This document shows positions 28,114 through 39,279 of a stretch of 64,000 bases of DNA, piece by piece (positions within the stretch are counted from its first letter, which is position 1; each line of letters opens with the position of its first letter). Location: contig NZ_CP007501.1 in NCBI RefSeq assembly GCF_000973625.1, positions 124,001 through 188,000 on the forward strand. Reading direction: 5' to 3'. This stretch comes from Polynucleobacter duraquae (GTDB lineage Bacteria; Pseudomonadota; Gammaproteobacteria; Burkholderiales; Burkholderiaceae). A model generated the notes under the pieces. The model was given only the letters and a program-made list of their open reading frames with translations, was not told the origin of the DNA and made no database searches. A program made the position numbers and the translations under genes.

Positions 28114-29273
28114 TGTTAGCGCAATGGTTGCAAGATGATTTTGGATTTTTCCGAGTCTTTAGCTACATCACGTTTAGAGCAGTGATGGCAACAGTGACTG
28201 CTTTGCTAATCGGTTTAGCAGCCGGTCCGTGGGTCATTCGGAAGTTAACCGCATTGAAGATGGGTCAAGCGGTCCGTACAGACGGTCCACAGACCCACTT
28301 AGTGAAATCAGGCACACCTACGATGGGTGGTGTATTAATTCTGTTGGGTATTTTTATTTCCTGCATGCTGTGGGCTGATTTGAGTAATCGTTTTATCTGG
28401 ATTGTGATGATTGTCACCTTTGGGTTTGGCTTAGTTGGTTGGGTTGATGATTACCGCAAAGTAGCGCGGAAAGATCCTAGGGGAATGGCCTCAAGAGAAA
28501 AATTCTTTTGGCAAACTTTGATTGGCTTATTTGCTGCTATTTATTTAGCTTTCTCTGTATCCGAAGTAAATAACCTCAAAGTTTTGCAACTGTTCTTTGA
28601 TTGGCTTAAGAGTGGCTTCGCTTTGGACTTGCCAGCTAAATCAAATTTACTTATTCCTTTCATGAAAGAGGTAAGTTACCCACTGGGTGTTATGGGTTTC
28701 ATCATTCTGAGTTACTTGGTAATTGTGGGAAGTAGTAACGCCGTTAACCTGACGGATGGACTAGATGGTCTAGTGATCATGCCAGTCATATTAGTAGGTG
28801 CTGCTTTAGGCGCATTTGCTTATGTGATGGGTAATGCGATTTACGCAAAGTATTTATTGTTTCCTTATATTCCTGGCGCAGGTGAACTCATGATTTTCTG
28901 TGGGGCCATGGGCGGTGCGGGATTAGCATTCCTTTGGTACAACACACATCCTGCTCAAGTATTTATGGGTGACGTTGGTGCACTTGCACTAGGTGGTGCA
29001 CTCGGCACTATTGCTGTGATTGTCCGTCAGGAAATCGTACTCTTTGTCATGGGCGGGATATTCGTTGCAGAGACACTGTCAGTGGTGCTACAAGTTTTCT
29101 GGTTCAAATTTACTAAGAAGCGTTTTGGTGAAGGTCGTCGTATTTTTAGGATGGCCCCACTGCATCACCATTTCGAATTGGGTGGCTGGCGCGAAACGCA
29201 AGTTGTAGTTCGCTTCTGGATCATCACCATTTTATTAGTTCTCATTGGCCTCTCCAGCCTGAAATTAAGGTAA
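28104..29273 (+). CDS. mraY: Phospho-MurNAc-pentapeptide translocase MraY
   Basis: Moves phospho-MurNAc-pentapeptide onto undecaprenyl phosphate, making lipid I at the inner face of the membrane. The 389-residue, about ten-helix protein has the catalytic [26 protein letters not shown] and [12 protein letters not shown] (HHH) motifs. It begins ten bases inside murF. Confidence 0.96.
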   Translation: MLLMLAQWLQDDFGFFRVFSYITFRAVMATVTALLIGLAAGPWVIRKLTALKMGQAVRTDGPQTHLVKSGTPTMGGVLILLGIFISCMLWADLSNRFIWIVMIVTFGFGLVGWVDDYRKVARKDPRGMASREKFFWQTLIGLFAAIYLAFSVSEVNNLKVLQLFFDWLKSGFALDLPAKSNLLIPFMKEVSYPLGVMGFIILSYLVIVGSSNAVNLTDGLDGLVIMPVILVGAALGAFAYVMGNAIYAKYLLFPYIPGAGELMIFCGAMGGAGLAFLWYNTHPAQVFMGDVGALALGGALGTIAVIVRQEIVLFVMGGIFVAETLSVVLQVFWFKFTKKRFGEGRRIFRMAPLHHHFELGGWRETQVVVRFWIITILLVLIGLSSLKLR

Positions 29274-29283
29274 GCCAAAGAAT

Positions 29284-30903
29284 ATGCATAACTTAGACCA
29301 AGCCTTCGCTAACCCAGCTCTCATCGCAGATGAGGGCTATCAAGCACCCCAACATTTCTTGATACTAGGATTGGGTGAATCTGGCTATGCTATGGCCAAA
29401 TGGTGTTTGCGGAATGCTGCAAAGGTCAGTCTAGCCGATACGCGGGATCGTGAAAATCTGAATGAGCGACAAAAAGCCTGGTTAGCAGATCTTGAATTTG
29501 CTGGACTCCAAGAAGCTTATTTTGGCCCTTTGGATGATTTCAATCTAAAAGGTATTGAAGTTATTGGAATGAGTCCTGGTTTATCACCACTTCAAGAACC
29601 AGCAACTTCTTTCTTGGCTAAAGCAGAGGAATTGAGTATTGATATCTGGGGGGAATTAGAATTTTTTGCCAGAGCCATTGCTGCATTAGATCGCATGGCC
29701 CAGGTTGAACACTCTCAATACAAACCTGCCGTATTAGCCATCACTGGAACAAATGGAAAGACAACCACAACGGCCTTGACAGGACAGTTGTGTGAACGCG
29801 CTGGCAAGAGAGTTGCTGTAGCTGGCAACATCAGCCCAGCAGCGTTGGATAAGTTGATGTCTTGTTTGGATGAGTCCGATCAAGTTGCCGATATGCCTGA
29901 GATATGGGTACTTGAGTTATCTAGCTTCCAACTTGTTTACACGCGTACCTTTAATGCAACAGCAGCAACCGTATTAAACATTACGCAAGATCACTTGGAT
30001 TGGCATGGAGATATGCAGGCTTATGTTGAGGCAAAAGCCAATATCTTTGGTCGAGACACTGTCTGCATCTTGAATCGCGATGATGCGCTGGTCGCAAATC
30101 TACTGACTGACGAGCAGAAATCCAATAAATCAGTGATTACCTTTGGTGCCGGCCGTCCTGACGAGCAGGGTGCTTTTGGTATAGAACATGATCTGCGTGC
30201 TGGTGGAATTGATTGGTTAGTCTGGGCTGAAGTGGATGAAGATCTTGAGCCACAACCGAAGCGTCGCCGTAAAGCAGTTGTCGTAGAGGATGAACCATTA
30301 AGGCTCAAGCGTTTAATACCTGCAGATGCTTTACGGATTCGCGGTCGCCACAATGCTTTAAATGCCTTAGCTGCATTAGCCTTGGCACGATCAGCTGGTT
30401 TGCCGATGAATCTACTTTTACACGGTTTACGGGATTACCATGGCGAGCCTCATCGCGTTCAAAGTGTTTCGATTGTGTCGAATGTTGAATATGTGGACGA
30501 TAGTAAGGGCACTAATGTAGGAGCAACGGTAGCTGCTCTAAATGGTTTAAGTGCCAATGAGTCTGGTAAGCGGATCTGGTTAATTGCTGGTGGCGAAGGT
30601 AAGGGCCAAGACTTTAGCCCCCTACGCGATCCTACATTACGTTTTGTAAAAGGTGTTTTCCTCATTGGTAAAGACGCCCCAATCATTGCTGAAGCTTTGG
30701 GCGATTCAGTGCCGTGTGTCATGAGCGAGACTCTGCAAAACGCAGTAGCACAAGCAGCAAAACAAGCTCAGTCAGGCGATATCGTATTGCTGTCACCGGC
30801 TTGCGCCAGCTTTGATCAGTTCAGTGATTATGTAGCACGTGCTGAGGCATTTGTTTCTGAAGTTCAGGAATTGGGAATGCAATTCGAAGGAGCTGATGCA
30901 TGA
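29284..30903 (+). CDS. murD: UDP-MurNAc-L-Ala:D-Glu ligase, long form
   Basis: Adds D-glutamate to UDP-MurNAc-L-Ala. The protein has the N-terminal Rossmann-like FLILGLGESGYAMAKW, ATP loop AITGTNGKTTTTALTG, and the late motifs VEYVDDSKGTNVGAT and LLSPACASFDQF, which are typical of MurD. At 539 residues it is about 100 longer than the E. coli enzyme. The extra length includes an N-terminal lead and a charged insertion (PKRRRKAVVVEDE, from about residue 325) in the central domain, just before RIRGRHNALN. Catalytic motifs are intact. Confidence 0.94.
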   Translation: MHNLDQAFANPALIADEGYQAPQHFLILGLGESGYAMAKWCLRNAAKVSLADTRDRENLNERQKAWLADLEFAGLQEAYFGPLDDFNLKGIEVIGMSPGLSPLQEPATSFLAKAEELSIDIWGELEFFARAIAALDRMAQVEHSQYKPAVLAITGTNGKTTTTALTGQLCERAGKRVAVAGNISPAALDKLMSCLDESDQVADMPEIWVLELSSFQLVYTRTFNATAATVLNITQDHLDWHGDMQAYVEAKANIFGRDTVCILNRDDALVANLLTDEQKSNKSVITFGAGRPDEQGAFGIEHDLRAGGIDWLVWAEVDEDLEPQPKRRRKAVVVEDEPLRLKRLIPADALRIRGRHNALNALAALALARSAGLPMNLLLHGLRDYHGEPHRVQSVSIVSNVEYVDDSKGTNVGATVAALNGLSANESGKRIWLIAGGEGKGQDFSPLRDPTLRFVKGVFLIGKDAPIIAEALGDSVPCVMSETLQNAVAQAAKQAQSGDIVLLSPACASFDQFSDYVARAEAFVSEVQELGMQFEGADA

Positions 30904-32171
30904 GTTTGAAGGAAAAACTTTTTCCTGAGAATCGCTTGGGTCTTGGTCGCTTCTGGAATTTCTCTAGAGGCGGAATAGATAATTTTCGCAGTGGCTTAAG
31001 AGATGCAGTTTCTGGTGTCGAGCAAACTCGCTCACGCATGATGGACTATGACCAGCTGTTGGTTTGGGCGGTACTCTCTTTAGCTCTCATCGGTTTAGTC
31101 ATGGTGTACTCAGCCTCCATTACCTTGGCAGATGGCCCTAAGTACGCAAATTACAGTAGTAATTTTTTCTTAATTCGCCATTGCATTTCATTAGCAATTG
31201 CAATTAGTGTTGCAATTTGGGTATTTAAGATCCCGACTCACGTATGGGATCGCTATTCTCCAATCATTTTTGGATTCACCGTCTTGCTATTGATTGCCGT
31301 GCTTATTCCTGGTATTGGAAAAGGCGTGAATGGTGCCAAACGTTGGATTCCATTGGGTCTCATGAACTTCCAGCCATCTGAATTAATGAAGTTTGCTGCG
31401 GTGATATTTGCTGCAAGCTATACAGTTCAACGCCAAGAATATCTCCACTCATTTGTTAAGGGCATGCTACCAATGGGTATTGCTGTTGCCTTAGTTGGCG
31501 GCTTACTGATGGCTGAGCCAGATATGGGTGCGCTCGTAGTGATATCGCTCATTGCATTTGGAATTTTATTTTTAGGTGGCATCAACGCCAAATTATTTGG
31601 TGGATTATTGGCTGTCGGAATTTTAAGTGCCGTGACAATCATTGCCTTCTCACCTTTCCGTCAAAAGCGAATCATGGCTTTTATTGATCCTTGGCAAGTC
31701 GACAATGCCGCAAATAAAGGCTATCAGTTAACCCACTCTCTGATGGCATTTGGTCGTGGCGAATGGTTTGGTCTTGGTCTGGGTGGTAGCGTTGAAAAAT
31801 TACACTATCTACCTGAGGCGCATACCGATTTCATCATGGCAGTGATTGGTGAAGAGCTCGGATTTGTCGGTGTAGTGGTGATGATCTTCTTGTTCTACTG
31901 GATCGTGCGTCGCGCATTCCTGATTGGCCGCACTGCTTTGCAATTAGATCGCAGTTTTGCGGGCCTTGCTGCTAAAGGTGTGGCGATATGGATTGGTTGG
32001 CAAGCATTTATCAATATGGGTGTGAACTTAGGTTTGCTTCCTACAAAAGGCTTAACACTTCCACTGGTGAGTTATGGCGGCTCAGGAATACTAATGAATG
32101 CTGTTGCCATAGCAATGCTACTTCGGATTGATTACGAAAACAGAATCTTAATGCGGGGTGGCAAGCTATGA
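30900..32171 (+). CDS. ftsW: Septal peptidoglycan glycosyltransferase FtsW
   Basis: A SEDS-family polymerase that makes septal glycan from lipid II with FtsI. The 423-residue protein has a cytoplasmic N-terminal lead of about 45 residues, then about ten membrane segments. Signature parts are LVMVYSAS, KGVNGAKRWI, FQPSELMKFA, AEPDMGALVV, PEAHTDFIMAVIGEELGF and the late LPLVSYGGSG. Starts four bases inside murD and ends four bases inside murG. Confidence 0.95.
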   Translation: MSLKEKLFPENRLGLGRFWNFSRGGIDNFRSGLRDAVSGVEQTRSRMMDYDQLLVWAVLSLALIGLVMVYSASITLADGPKYANYSSNFFLIRHCISLAIAISVAIWVFKIPTHVWDRYSPIIFGFTVLLLIAVLIPGIGKGVNGAKRWIPLGLMNFQPSELMKFAAVIFAASYTVQRQEYLHSFVKGMLPMGIAVALVGGLLMAEPDMGALVVISLIAFGILFLGGINAKLFGGLLAVGILSAVTIIAFSPFRQKRIMAFIDPWQVDNAANKGYQLTHSLMAFGRGEWFGLGLGGSVEKLHYLPEAHTDFIMAVIGEELGFVGVVVMIFLFYWIVRRAFLIGRTALQLDRSFAGLAAKGVAIWIGWQAFINMGVNLGLLPTKGLTLPLVSYGGSGILMNAVAIAMLLRIDYENRILMRGGKL

Positions 32172-33241
32172 CCAAGCCATCCATACTGATTATGGCCGGT
32201 GGCACTGGGGGGCATATTTTCCCGGGGCTAGCTGTTGCTGAATATCTGCGAATTTGTGGCTGGAATGTATCTTGGCTTGGCAATCAAAGCGGGATGGAGT
32301 TTCGCTTAGTAAAAGCTTGCGACTTCCCATTTGAGGCGGTTAACTTTGGTGGCTTGCGTGGTAAGGGCATCAAAGCAACATTGATGTTGCCATTTAATCT
32401 TGCAAGAGCTTGTATGCAGAGTTGGAAGATCATACGCCGCATTAAGCCAAATGTAGTTTTAGGTATGGGTGGTTACATCACTTTTCCAGGTGGCTTGATG
32501 ACAAAATTCTTAAAGAAGCCATTGGTTTTGCATGAAGCTAATTCTGTGGCGGGAAGTGCAAACCGTGCTTTAGCCAAAATTGCTATGCGTACCTTGACTG
32601 GATTTCCAGATACGATGACTCATGCTGAGTGGGTAGGTAATCCAATCCGTGAAGAATTTGAAACTGTGTCCGCCCCAGCAAAACGTTATGAAGAGCGCAC
32701 TGGCCCTCTCTCGATTTTGGTGGTGGGCGGAAGTTTGGGTGCTGCCGCCTTAAATGAAGTCATCCCAGCGGCTTTGGCATTGATGGATAGAAATGCGCGA
32801 CCTCATGTAATTCATCAGGCAGGTGATAAACATCTCGCAGATCTTCAAAAGCGATATGCTGACTTAGATGTTCAAGCGGATGTTCGTCCCTTCATTGACG
32901 ATATGCCAAGTGCCTATGCTCAAGCGGATCTAGTGATTTGCCGCTCTGGTGCAATGACCGTTTCAGAGATCGCAGCTTGTGGTGTCGCATCCTGTTTAAT
33001 TCCATTTCCATATGCGATTGATGATCATCAGTCTGCGAATGCACGATTTTTATCAGATGCAGATGCGGCAATTTTATTGTCACAACAAGATCTCAACCCA
33101 CAGGATCTGGCATCCATGATTCAAAACTTTAATCGCCAAGATTTACAAGTGATGGCTAAGCGTGCGCATGCTTTAGCAAAGCCTCATGCAACCCAGCGTG
33201 TGGCCGAAGTATGTGCAGACTGTGCAGGAGTTGGTATATGA
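32168..33241 (+). CDS. murG: UDP-GlcNAc:lipid I N-acetylglucosaminyltransferase
   Basis: Turns lipid I into lipid II at the inner membrane face. The 357-residue GT-B glycosyltransferase has the N-terminal [16 protein letters not shown] loop, [34 protein letters not shown] and the UDP-GlcNAc-binding [16 protein letters not shown] block. Overlaps ftsW and murC by four bases each. Confidence 0.96.
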   Translation: MTKPSILIMAGGTGGHIFPGLAVAEYLRICGWNVSWLGNQSGMEFRLVKACDFPFEAVNFGGLRGKGIKATLMLPFNLARACMQSWKIIRRIKPNVVLGMGGYITFPGGLMTKFLKKPLVLHEANSVAGSANRALAKIAMRTLTGFPDTMTHAEWVGNPIREEFETVSAPAKRYEERTGPLSILVVGGSLGAAALNEVIPAALALMDRNARPHVIHQAGDKHLADLQKRYADLDVQADVRPFIDDMPSAYAQADLVICRSGAMTVSEIAACGVASCLIPFPYAIDDHQSANARFLSDADAAILLSQQDLNPQDLASMIQNFNRQDLQVMAKRAHALAKPHATQRVAEVCADCAGVGI

Positions 33242-34674
33242 AACATATCGTTCAGCAAATCCATTTTGTTGGTATCGGTGGCGCAGGCATGAGTGGTATT
33301 GCCGAAGTTTTGCTGAACCTCGGTTATCAGGTATCGGGATCCGACTTGGCTGAAGGTCCTGTAACAAAGCGTCTAAAAGATTTAGGTGCAGTTATTCATA
33401 TTGGACATGACTCTAAAAATATTGGTACTGCAGAGGCAGTAGTGATTTCTACTGCAGTTGCGGGCAATAACCCCGAAGTGCTAGCTGCTCGCGCAGCTAA
33501 AGTTCCCGTTATTCAGCGGGCTGTCATGCTCGGTGAGCTGATGCGTTTAAAGCAGGGTATTGCGATTGCAGGTACTCATGGCAAAACAACGACAACCAGC
33601 TTAGTTGCCTCAGTCTTGGCTGAAGGTGGTTTGGACCCCACTTTTGTTATTGGGGGTAAGCTAAATTCTGCAGGTGCTAATGCACGCTTAGGTCAGGGTG
33701 AATTTATTGTCGTTGAGGCAGATGAGTCTGATGCCTCTTTCTTGCAATTATTTCCAGCAATGGAGGTAGTTACCAATATTGATGCTGATCATATGGATAC
33801 CTATCAGCATGACATGGCCAGATTGAAGCAGGCTTTTGTGCAGTTTATTCAGCGTATGCCTTTTTACGGTGTTGCTGTTCTGTGCATTGATGACGCCAAC
33901 GTCCGCGATATTATTCCGTTTGTATCTCAGCCAGTATTGCGCTATGGCTTATCTGATGATGCAGATATTCGTGCAAGTAATGTGCGGCCTGAGGGTACTC
34001 GTATGCACTTTACGGTTGATCGTAAAACTGTACGTCGTCATGGCAATAAGCCAGGTCGTCTTGAGGTGCAATTAAATTTGCCCGGCTTACACAATGTTCA
34101 AAATGCCTTAGCAGCAATTGGGATTGCAACGGAATTGGGTGTTAGCGATGAGGCTATTGTGAAAGCTTTATCTGAATTTAGTGGCGTTGGTCGACGCTTC
34201 CAAAGGTATGGTGAAATTCCTTTGGCATCTGGCGGAAGCTTCACATTAATAGATGATTACGGGCACCATCCCGTTGAAATGGCGGCTACTTTATCTGCAG
34301 CCCGTGGGGCTTACCCAGACCGTCGCTTGGTTTTGGCATTTCAACCACATCGTTTTACAAGAACTCGTGATTGCTTCGGTGAATTTGTACAGGTTCTCAA
34401 AAACTTTGATGCACTAGTATTAACCGAGGTATATCCAGCTGGTGAGGCAAAGATTCGGGGTGCGGATGGACAAAGTCTTATGAAAGCTGCTCTCACTGCT
34501 GATAGGACAATTGCTTCCTCCTTAGATAGTGCTGCCGTGGCATTTGCGTCAAGTGTTGCAGAAATGCCAGAAAAACTCAGCACTTTATTGCGTGATGGTG
34601 ACGTCTTAATCACGATGGGCGCCGGCTCAATCTCTGGATTGCCTCATGTACTGGCGGAGACGAAACATGTCTAA
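33238..34674 (+). CDS. murC: UDP-MurNAc:L-alanine ligase
   Basis: Starts the stem peptide by joining L-alanine to UDP-MurNAc. The start ATG at 33238 overlaps the murG stop (ATGA) and gives [20 protein letters not shown], the standard MurC N-terminus; a longer frame from 33211 is not needed. Other motifs are [10 protein letters not shown] (ATP), [32 protein letters not shown] and [11 protein letters not shown]. The protein is 478 residues long, normal for the family. Confidence 0.95.
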   Translation: MKHIVQQIHFVGIGGAGMSGIAEVLLNLGYQVSGSDLAEGPVTKRLKDLGAVIHIGHDSKNIGTAEAVVISTAVAGNNPEVLAARAAKVPVIQRAVMLGELMRLKQGIAIAGTHGKTTTTSLVASVLAEGGLDPTFVIGGKLNSAGANARLGQGEFIVVEADESDASFLQLFPAMEVVTNIDADHMDTYQHDMARLKQAFVQFIQRMPFYGVAVLCIDDANVRDIIPFVSQPVLRYGLSDDADIRASNVRPEGTRMHFTVDRKTVRRHGNKPGRLEVQLNLPGLHNVQNALAAIGIATELGVSDEAIVKALSEFSGVGRRFQRYGEIPLASGGSFTLIDDYGHHPVEMAATLSAARGAYPDRRLVLAFQPHRFTRTRDCFGEFVQVLKNFDALVLTEVYPAGEAKIRGADGQSLMKAALTADRTIASSLDSAAVAFASSVAEMPEKLSTLLRDGDVLITMGAGSISGLPHVLAETKHV

Positions 34675-35680
34675 TCAAAATATGCATATGCATTCGTGGG
34701 GCGAGCGTGTGAAGAGTGACCTCGCTCACTTGGATGTCAAATCATTAGGTCGAGTAGGCGTCTTGCTGGGCGGTCGTTCTGGTGAGCGAGAGATATCTTT
34801 GATGTCAGGTAATGGTGTATTGGAAGCCTTGCTCTCTAGGGGCGTTGATGCACATCCGTTTGATCCTGGTTTGCGTTGTCCAACCGAAATAGCGAATGAA
34901 AAATTTGATCGCGTATTTATCTCCTTACATGGACGTTATGGTGAGGATGGCACTATCCAGGGATTACTCGAGCTATTAGGTCTGCCTTATACCGGTAGCG
35001 GTGTGCTCGCTTCTGCATTGGCGATCGACAAAATTGCGACAAAGCTTGTTTGGCTTAGTAGCGGTCTCTCCACTCCAGAATTTGAAGAGCTTAAAGTCGA
35101 CAGTGACTGGAATGCTGTAGTAAAGCATTTGGGCTTGCCATTAATTGTGAAGCCTGCACATGAAGGCTCATCACTTGGTTTAACTAAAGTGAAATCCGCT
35201 GAAGAATTACCCGCTGCCTATAAGTTAGCCGCCGGGATGGATAAAAAGGTGATTGCAGAAACTTGTATTGTCGGTGACGAGTTAACTTGTCCGCTGGTTG
35301 GATTTGGTGCGAATGCTGAAGCCTTGCCTGTAATAAAAATCATTCCACCAGAAGCAAACTATGATTTTCATAATAAGTATTTTTCCGATGAGACCAAATA
35401 TCTATGTCCGACTGGGCTTACGCCAGAGGTTAATAAAGAAGTTCAAGAATTAGCTTTAGCTGCCTATCGTGCCCTTGGTTGCAAGACGTGGGGTCGAGCT
35501 GACGTGATGCTCGATCAAAAAACTGGCAAACCTTATCTCTTGGAGATGAATACATCCCCGGGGATGACTTCACATTCTTTGGTTCCGATGGCAGCAAAAG
35601 CAGCCGGTGTTGAGTATTCCGAATTAGTTCTTTGGGTCATTAGTCAAACTTTGCATAGCAAAGGGGCTACACAAGTATGA
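34667..35680 (+). CDS. ddlB: D-alanine:D-alanine ligase
   Basis: An ATP-grasp enzyme that makes D-Ala-D-Ala for MurF. The start ATG at 34667 lies eight bases inside murC. The ligase core follows a lead of about 23 residues: [50 protein letters not shown], and the Mg2+-binding [12 protein letters not shown]. At 337 residues it is slightly longer than E. coli DdlB because of the N-terminal lead. It overlaps ftsQ by four bases. Confidence 0.94.
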   Translation: MSNQNMHMHSWGERVKSDLAHLDVKSLGRVGVLLGGRSGEREISLMSGNGVLEALLSRGVDAHPFDPGLRCPTEIANEKFDRVFISLHGRYGEDGTIQGLLELLGLPYTGSGVLASALAIDKIATKLVWLSSGLSTPEFEELKVDSDWNAVVKHLGLPLIVKPAHEGSSLGLTKVKSAEELPAAYKLAAGMDKKVIAETCIVGDELTCPLVGFGANAEALPVIKIIPPEANYDFHNKYFSDETKYLCPTGLTPEVNKEVQELALAAYRALGCKTWGRADVMLDQKTGKPYLLEMNTSPGMTSHSLVPMAAKAAGVEYSELVLWVISQTLHSKGATQV

Positions 35681-36543
35681 GCCAAATTAGCTCTTTCTTA
35701 AACGGTTGTGGTGAAGTATTTACTTCACTGGCTTCCCCGATTTGGAATTATCCAGATCGGATGCAAAAGCTGAGCCGTTTCTTAATGCGCTGTTTCGCTG
35801 TCATGGTTTGCGTTGGAATTTTAGTATGGGTGAGTCAGCGCCCCGTCTTTGCTTTACGTCAAGTTGTCATTGAGCCAGTAGCTGGACAAACGCTTAAGCA
35901 TATTAATAAACCGGTAGTGAAGCAGCAGGTTTTGGAAACAGTCCAAGGAAATTTTTTCAGCGTGAGGTTGGAGGATGTGAAGCGTGGGTTCGAGTCCATG
36001 CCTTGGGTGCGTCACGCTAACGTTCGCAGAGTTTGGCCCAACGGATTGATTGTGAGCATTGAAGAACAAAAGCCATTTGGCACATGGGGCGGTGCCGAAA
36101 GTCATATTTTAATGAATACCCATGGCGAACTTTTTGCTGGGCGTGTATCTGATGTAGGGGATGGTATTTCTTTGATTGATTTCTCAGGACCAGAAGATGC
36201 TAGCAAAGAGGTGATGCGCTTGTATGAAAGAGCGAATGCTTGGTTTAAGCCTTGGAGCGCGGAAGTGAAAAGCTTAACTCTCTCTGATCGTTACGCTTGG
36301 AATGTGAAGTTGTCCAATGGCATGAAGGTGGAGTTTGGTCGGGATGAAGAAAATTCAGACAAAACATTAACTGAAGATCGTGTGGCACGCCTTTTTAAGT
36401 ATTGGCCCCAAGTTCAAGAGAAATGGGCTAATCGAGTAGATGCAATCGATCTGCGATATGCAAATGGTTTTGCAGTACATCTTGCTTCAACAAGTTTGAA
36501 AAAAAATGAAGTAGATGGGAAAAAAAGCGAGCAGAAGCAATGA
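35677..36543 (+). CDS. ftsQ: Cell division protein FtsQ
   Basis: A bitopic divisome protein that scaffolds FtsL and FtsB. The 288-residue protein has a cytoplasmic N-terminus, a membrane helix around residues 38-55 ([18 protein letters not shown]), a POTRA domain with the [20 protein letters not shown] core (F/E..PWV..A.V.R.WP) and a C-terminal FtsQ domain. It starts four bases inside ddlB and ends before the ftsA ribosome-binding region. Confidence 0.92.
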   Translation: MSQISSFLNGCGEVFTSLASPIWNYPDRMQKLSRFLMRCFAVMVCVGILVWVSQRPVFALRQVVIEPVAGQTLKHINKPVVKQQVLETVQGNFFSVRLEDVKRGFESMPWVRHANVRRVWPNGLIVSIEEQKPFGTWGGAESHILMNTHGELFAGRVSDVGDGISLIDFSGPEDASKEVMRLYERANAWFKPWSAEVKSLTLSDRYAWNVKLSNGMKVEFGRDEENSDKTLTEDRVARLFKYWPQVQEKWANRVDAIDLRYANGFAVHLASTSLKKNEVDGKKSEQKQ

Positions 36544-36552
36544 GGAATGAGA

Positions 36553-37782
36553 ATGAGTAAAGACAACCGCGACTTATTGGTCGGACTAGATATTGGAACA
36601 TCCAAGGTGGTTGCCTTGGTTGCTGAGCTAGCGGCTGATGGCCAATTTAACGTTGTTGGCGTTGGTCAAACTGCGTCCAAAGGTTTGAAGAAAGGCGTAG
36701 TTGTCAATATTGAAGCTACTGTTCAGTCTATTCAGAAAGCGCTTGAAGAGGCTGAAGTTATGGCCGATCGCCAGATCGTGCAGGTCTTCACCGGCATTGC
36801 TGGAAACCACATTGTGAGTTTTAACTCCAGCGGTATGGTGGCCATACGCGATAAAGAAGTTAGCGCTGGCGATGTTGAGCGTGTTTTAGAGACTGCTAAA
36901 GCAATCAACATTCCAACGGATCAGCAAATTCTCCACATTCTTGTTCAGGAATTCATTATTGATGGACAGGAAGATGTGCGTGAGCCTATTGGTATGAGCG
37001 GCTTGCGCCTCGAAGTGAAAGTACACATCGTTACTGGCGCTGTTAGTGCTGCACAAAATATTGTGAAGTGTGTACGTCGTTGTGGCTTAGAAGTAAATGA
37101 TCTTATCTTACAGCCGCTCGCATCTAGTTTGGCTGTATTAACTGAAGATGAAAAAGAGTTGGGTGTTGTCTTAGTAGATATTGGCGGCGGTACAACTGAT
37201 ATTGCAATTTACTGCCAAGGATCCATTCGACATACTGCCGTAATTCCAATTGCGGGCGATCAAATAACTAATGATATTGCCATGGCATTGCGTACCCCGA
37301 CTATTGATGCAGAAGATCTCAAGATTCAATATGGTATTGCTCGCCAAGATATGGCAGATCCAGCCACCATGATTGATGTCCCAGGTGTTGGTGATCGAGA
37401 ACCACGACCGATGTCAAAACAAGCTTTAGCTGCCGTGATCGAACCACGTGTTGAGGAGTTGTTCACTTTGGTACGGGGTGTAGTTCGTGATTCTGGTTAC
37501 GAAGATATGGTGTCTTCAGGAATCGTCCTGACTGGTGGGACCTCTTTAATGCCGGGGATGGTTGAGCTTGCTGAGCAAGTCTTCTTACGTCCAGCGCGTA
37601 TTGGTACCCCCGAGTACCGTGGCCATCTACATGAGGTTTTACGTAGCCCCCGTTTTGCTACCAGTATCGGTTTATTGATGGAAGGCCAGGCGCAGTTGTT
37701 GCGTGGTCGTCGAGTATCGCAATCAGGCGCGTTGCAAAGTGTGATTTCGCGCATGAAGGAATGGTTCGCAGGAAATTTTTAA
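36553..37782 (+). CDS. ftsA: Cell division protein FtsA
   Basis: An actin-like ATPase that ties FtsZ to the membrane. The 409-residue protein has phosphate-1 LLVGLDIGTSKVVALVAE, a 1C domain, VVLVDIGGGTTDIAIY and GIVLTGGTSLMPGM, and ends in a basic amphipathic helix (VISRMKEWFAGNF) for membrane binding. The start at 36553 is preferred: GAGG at 36542-36545 sits seven bases before it, while the ATG at 36547 is only one base from that site. Confidence 0.95.
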   Translation: MSKDNRDLLVGLDIGTSKVVALVAELAADGQFNVVGVGQTASKGLKKGVVVNIEATVQSIQKALEEAEVMADRQIVQVFTGIAGNHIVSFNSSGMVAIRDKEVSAGDVERVLETAKAINIPTDQQILHILVQEFIIDGQEDVREPIGMSGLRLEVKVHIVTGAVSAAQNIVKCVRRCGLEVNDLILQPLASSLAVLTEDEKELGVVLVDIGGGTTDIAIYCQGSIRHTAVIPIAGDQITNDIAMALRTPTIDAEDLKIQYGIARQDMADPATMIDVPGVGDREPRPMSKQALAAVIEPRVEELFTLVRGVVRDSGYEDMVSSGIVLTGGTSLMPGMVELAEQVFLRPARIGTPEYRGHLHEVLRSPRFATSIGLLMEGQAQLLRGRRVSQSGALQSVISRMKEWFAGNF

Positions 37783-37817
37783 GTTTTTCGTCGTCGTCAA
37801 TGTAGTACTTATTACCT

Positions 37818-37824
37818 AGGAGGG
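37818..37824 (+). promoter_or_regulatory. Strong ribosome-binding site of ftsZ
   Basis: AGGAGGG precedes the ftsZ ATG (37828) with a short spacer. It is the strongest such site in the cluster and sits in the only sizeable gap (45 bases) of the mur/fts run. That fits the need for far more FtsZ than FtsA from the same message. Confidence 0.7.
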
Positions 37825-37827
37825 TAT

Positions 37828-39168
37828 ATGGAATTTGAAATGTTAGATCAAGAAACAGCTGGAAAAACCATTATTAAAGTGGTTGGAGTTGGTGGAGCAG
37901 GTGGTAATGCAGTTCAGCACATGATTCGTCGCGGTGTTAATGGCGTAGAGTTTATTTGCATGAACACCGATGCTGGCGCTTTACAGCGTTCTGAGGCATC
38001 TGTGAATTTGCAACTAGGCTCTAGCGGACTCGGTGCTGGCGCAAAACCTGAAATCGGTGCAGCTTCCGCTGAAGAAGCGCGAGCCCGGATTGCAGATACA
38101 TTGCAAGGTGCACACATGGTATTCATCACTGCTGGTATGGGTGGTGGCACAGGTACTGGTGCAGCGCCAATTGTTGCTCAAGTTGCTAAAGAGATGGGTA
38201 TTTTGACTGTCGGCGTTATCAGTAAGCCATTTGATTTTGAGGGTGTTAAGCGTCTAAAGGTTGCAGAGAATGGCGCTACCGAACTCGAAGCATATGTTGA
38301 TTCATTGATCGTCGTTCTCAATGAAAAGCTCTTTGAAGTCATGGGTGAAGATGCAGAGTTTGATAAGGCATTTGCCTGTGCCGATGATGTATTACATAAC
38401 GCTGTCTCAGGTATTGCAGAAATCATTAACGTGCAAGGTTTGATCAACGTCGACTTTGAGGATGTGAAAACAGTGATGGGCGAACAAGGCAAGGCGATGA
38501 TGGGAACTGCAACAGTATCCGGCATGGATCGCGCACGCTTAGCTGCTGAAGCTGCAGTTGCTTCACCACTTCTCGAGGGTGTCGATTTGTCTGGTGCGCG
38601 TGGTGTATTGGTGAATATCACTGCTAGTCGTTCATTAAAATTGTCCGAAACTCGCGAAGTCATGGCGGCAATTCGTGGCTATGCTGCAGATGATGCTACG
38701 GTGATTTTCGGTACTGTTTATGACGAGAGCTTAGGTGATGCACTGCGTGTCACTGTTGTTGCTACTGGTTTGAACAACCCACAATCACGTCAAAATCATC
38801 AACCAGAGGTAGTTTGGAGACAAGCTACTGGTACACATGATGCGATGCCAACCATGGCTGACTTAAATAGCTTTGCTCCAGCAAGCGCTTCAGCAGCAAT
38901 CAGTAGAGTTAATTTAGATTCAGCTCTGAACACTAGCGCCGGTTTAGCAATGACGGGTACAGGTAGTGCACCCTCGATAGCTGCTCAAACCGCATCTAGT
39001 AGTGTTGATTACAGTCAATATGATTTGCCACGTGTATTCCGTAGTTCACGGGAAGCTATACCAGCCCCTACGCTAGGTGCTGATAGCTCGCCACAGGCTA
39101 AAGCCATGTTGGACAAAGGGGCTGATTATTATGAAATACCAGCTTTTTTACGTAAGCAAGCAGATTAA
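37828..39168 (+). CDS. ftsZ: Cell division protein FtsZ
   Basis: The tubulin-like GTPase that forms the division ring. The 446-residue protein has the tubulin signature GGGTGTG at 105-111, the N-terminal [12 protein letters not shown] nucleotide loop, and the synergy-loop region [12 protein letters not shown] (read here as [13 protein letters not shown]). A linker of about 100 residues rich in Ala and Ser follows, then the conserved C-terminal peptide [11 protein letters not shown] that binds FtsA and other partners. The linker is longer than in E. coli. Confidence 0.97.
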   Translation: MEFEMLDQETAGKTIIKVVGVGGAGGNAVQHMIRRGVNGVEFICMNTDAGALQRSEASVNLQLGSSGLGAGAKPEIGAASAEEARARIADTLQGAHMVFITAGMGGGTGTGAAPIVAQVAKEMGILTVGVISKPFDFEGVKRLKVAENGATELEAYVDSLIVVLNEKLFEVMGEDAEFDKAFACADDVLHNAVSGIAEIINVQGLINVDFEDVKTVMGEQGKAMMGTATVSGMDRARLAAEAAVASPLLEGVDLSGARGVLVNITASRSLKLSETREVMAAIRGYAADDATVIFGTVYDESLGDALRVTVVATGLNNPQSRQNHQPEVVWRQATGTHDAMPTMADLNSFAPASASAAISRVNLDSALNTSAGLAMTGTGSAPSIAAQTASSSVDYSQYDLPRVFRSSREAIPAPTLGADSSPQAKAMLDKGADYYEIPAFLRKQAD

Positions 39169-39198
39169 ATCACTGCTCAATACAATAGGATCTGCAGA

Positions 39199-39249
39199 AT
39201 GCCAGCGCGGCGCCCCTCCGGACGACGAATCCCGCGCTAGCGTTGGCAT
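39199..39249. repeat. GC-rich imperfect inverted repeat between ftsZ and the peroxiredoxin gene
   Basis: Arms 39199-39208 (ATGCCAGCGC) and 39240-39249 (GCGTTGGCAT) pair over 10 bp with one G-U pair, enclosing a GC-rich 31-base loop with its own short complementary pieces (GCGCGG with CCGCGC as an alternative pairing). There is no T-run, so it is not a classical terminator. Composition differs sharply from the AT-rich flanks, as in a REP-like or mobile hairpin unit. It fills half of the 111-base gap. Confidence 0.45.
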
Positions 39250-39279
39250 ACTCATGACAACTATTTAATTGGAGAATTT

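Noticed and set aside
38178..38663. A 161-residue minus-strand frame inside ftsZ (and a 166-residue one at 39777-40277 inside lpxC, and a 161-residue plus-strand one at 5243-5728 inside the UbiH-type gene)
   Set aside because: Antisense shadows of strongly conserved genes; translations show no recognisable motif.
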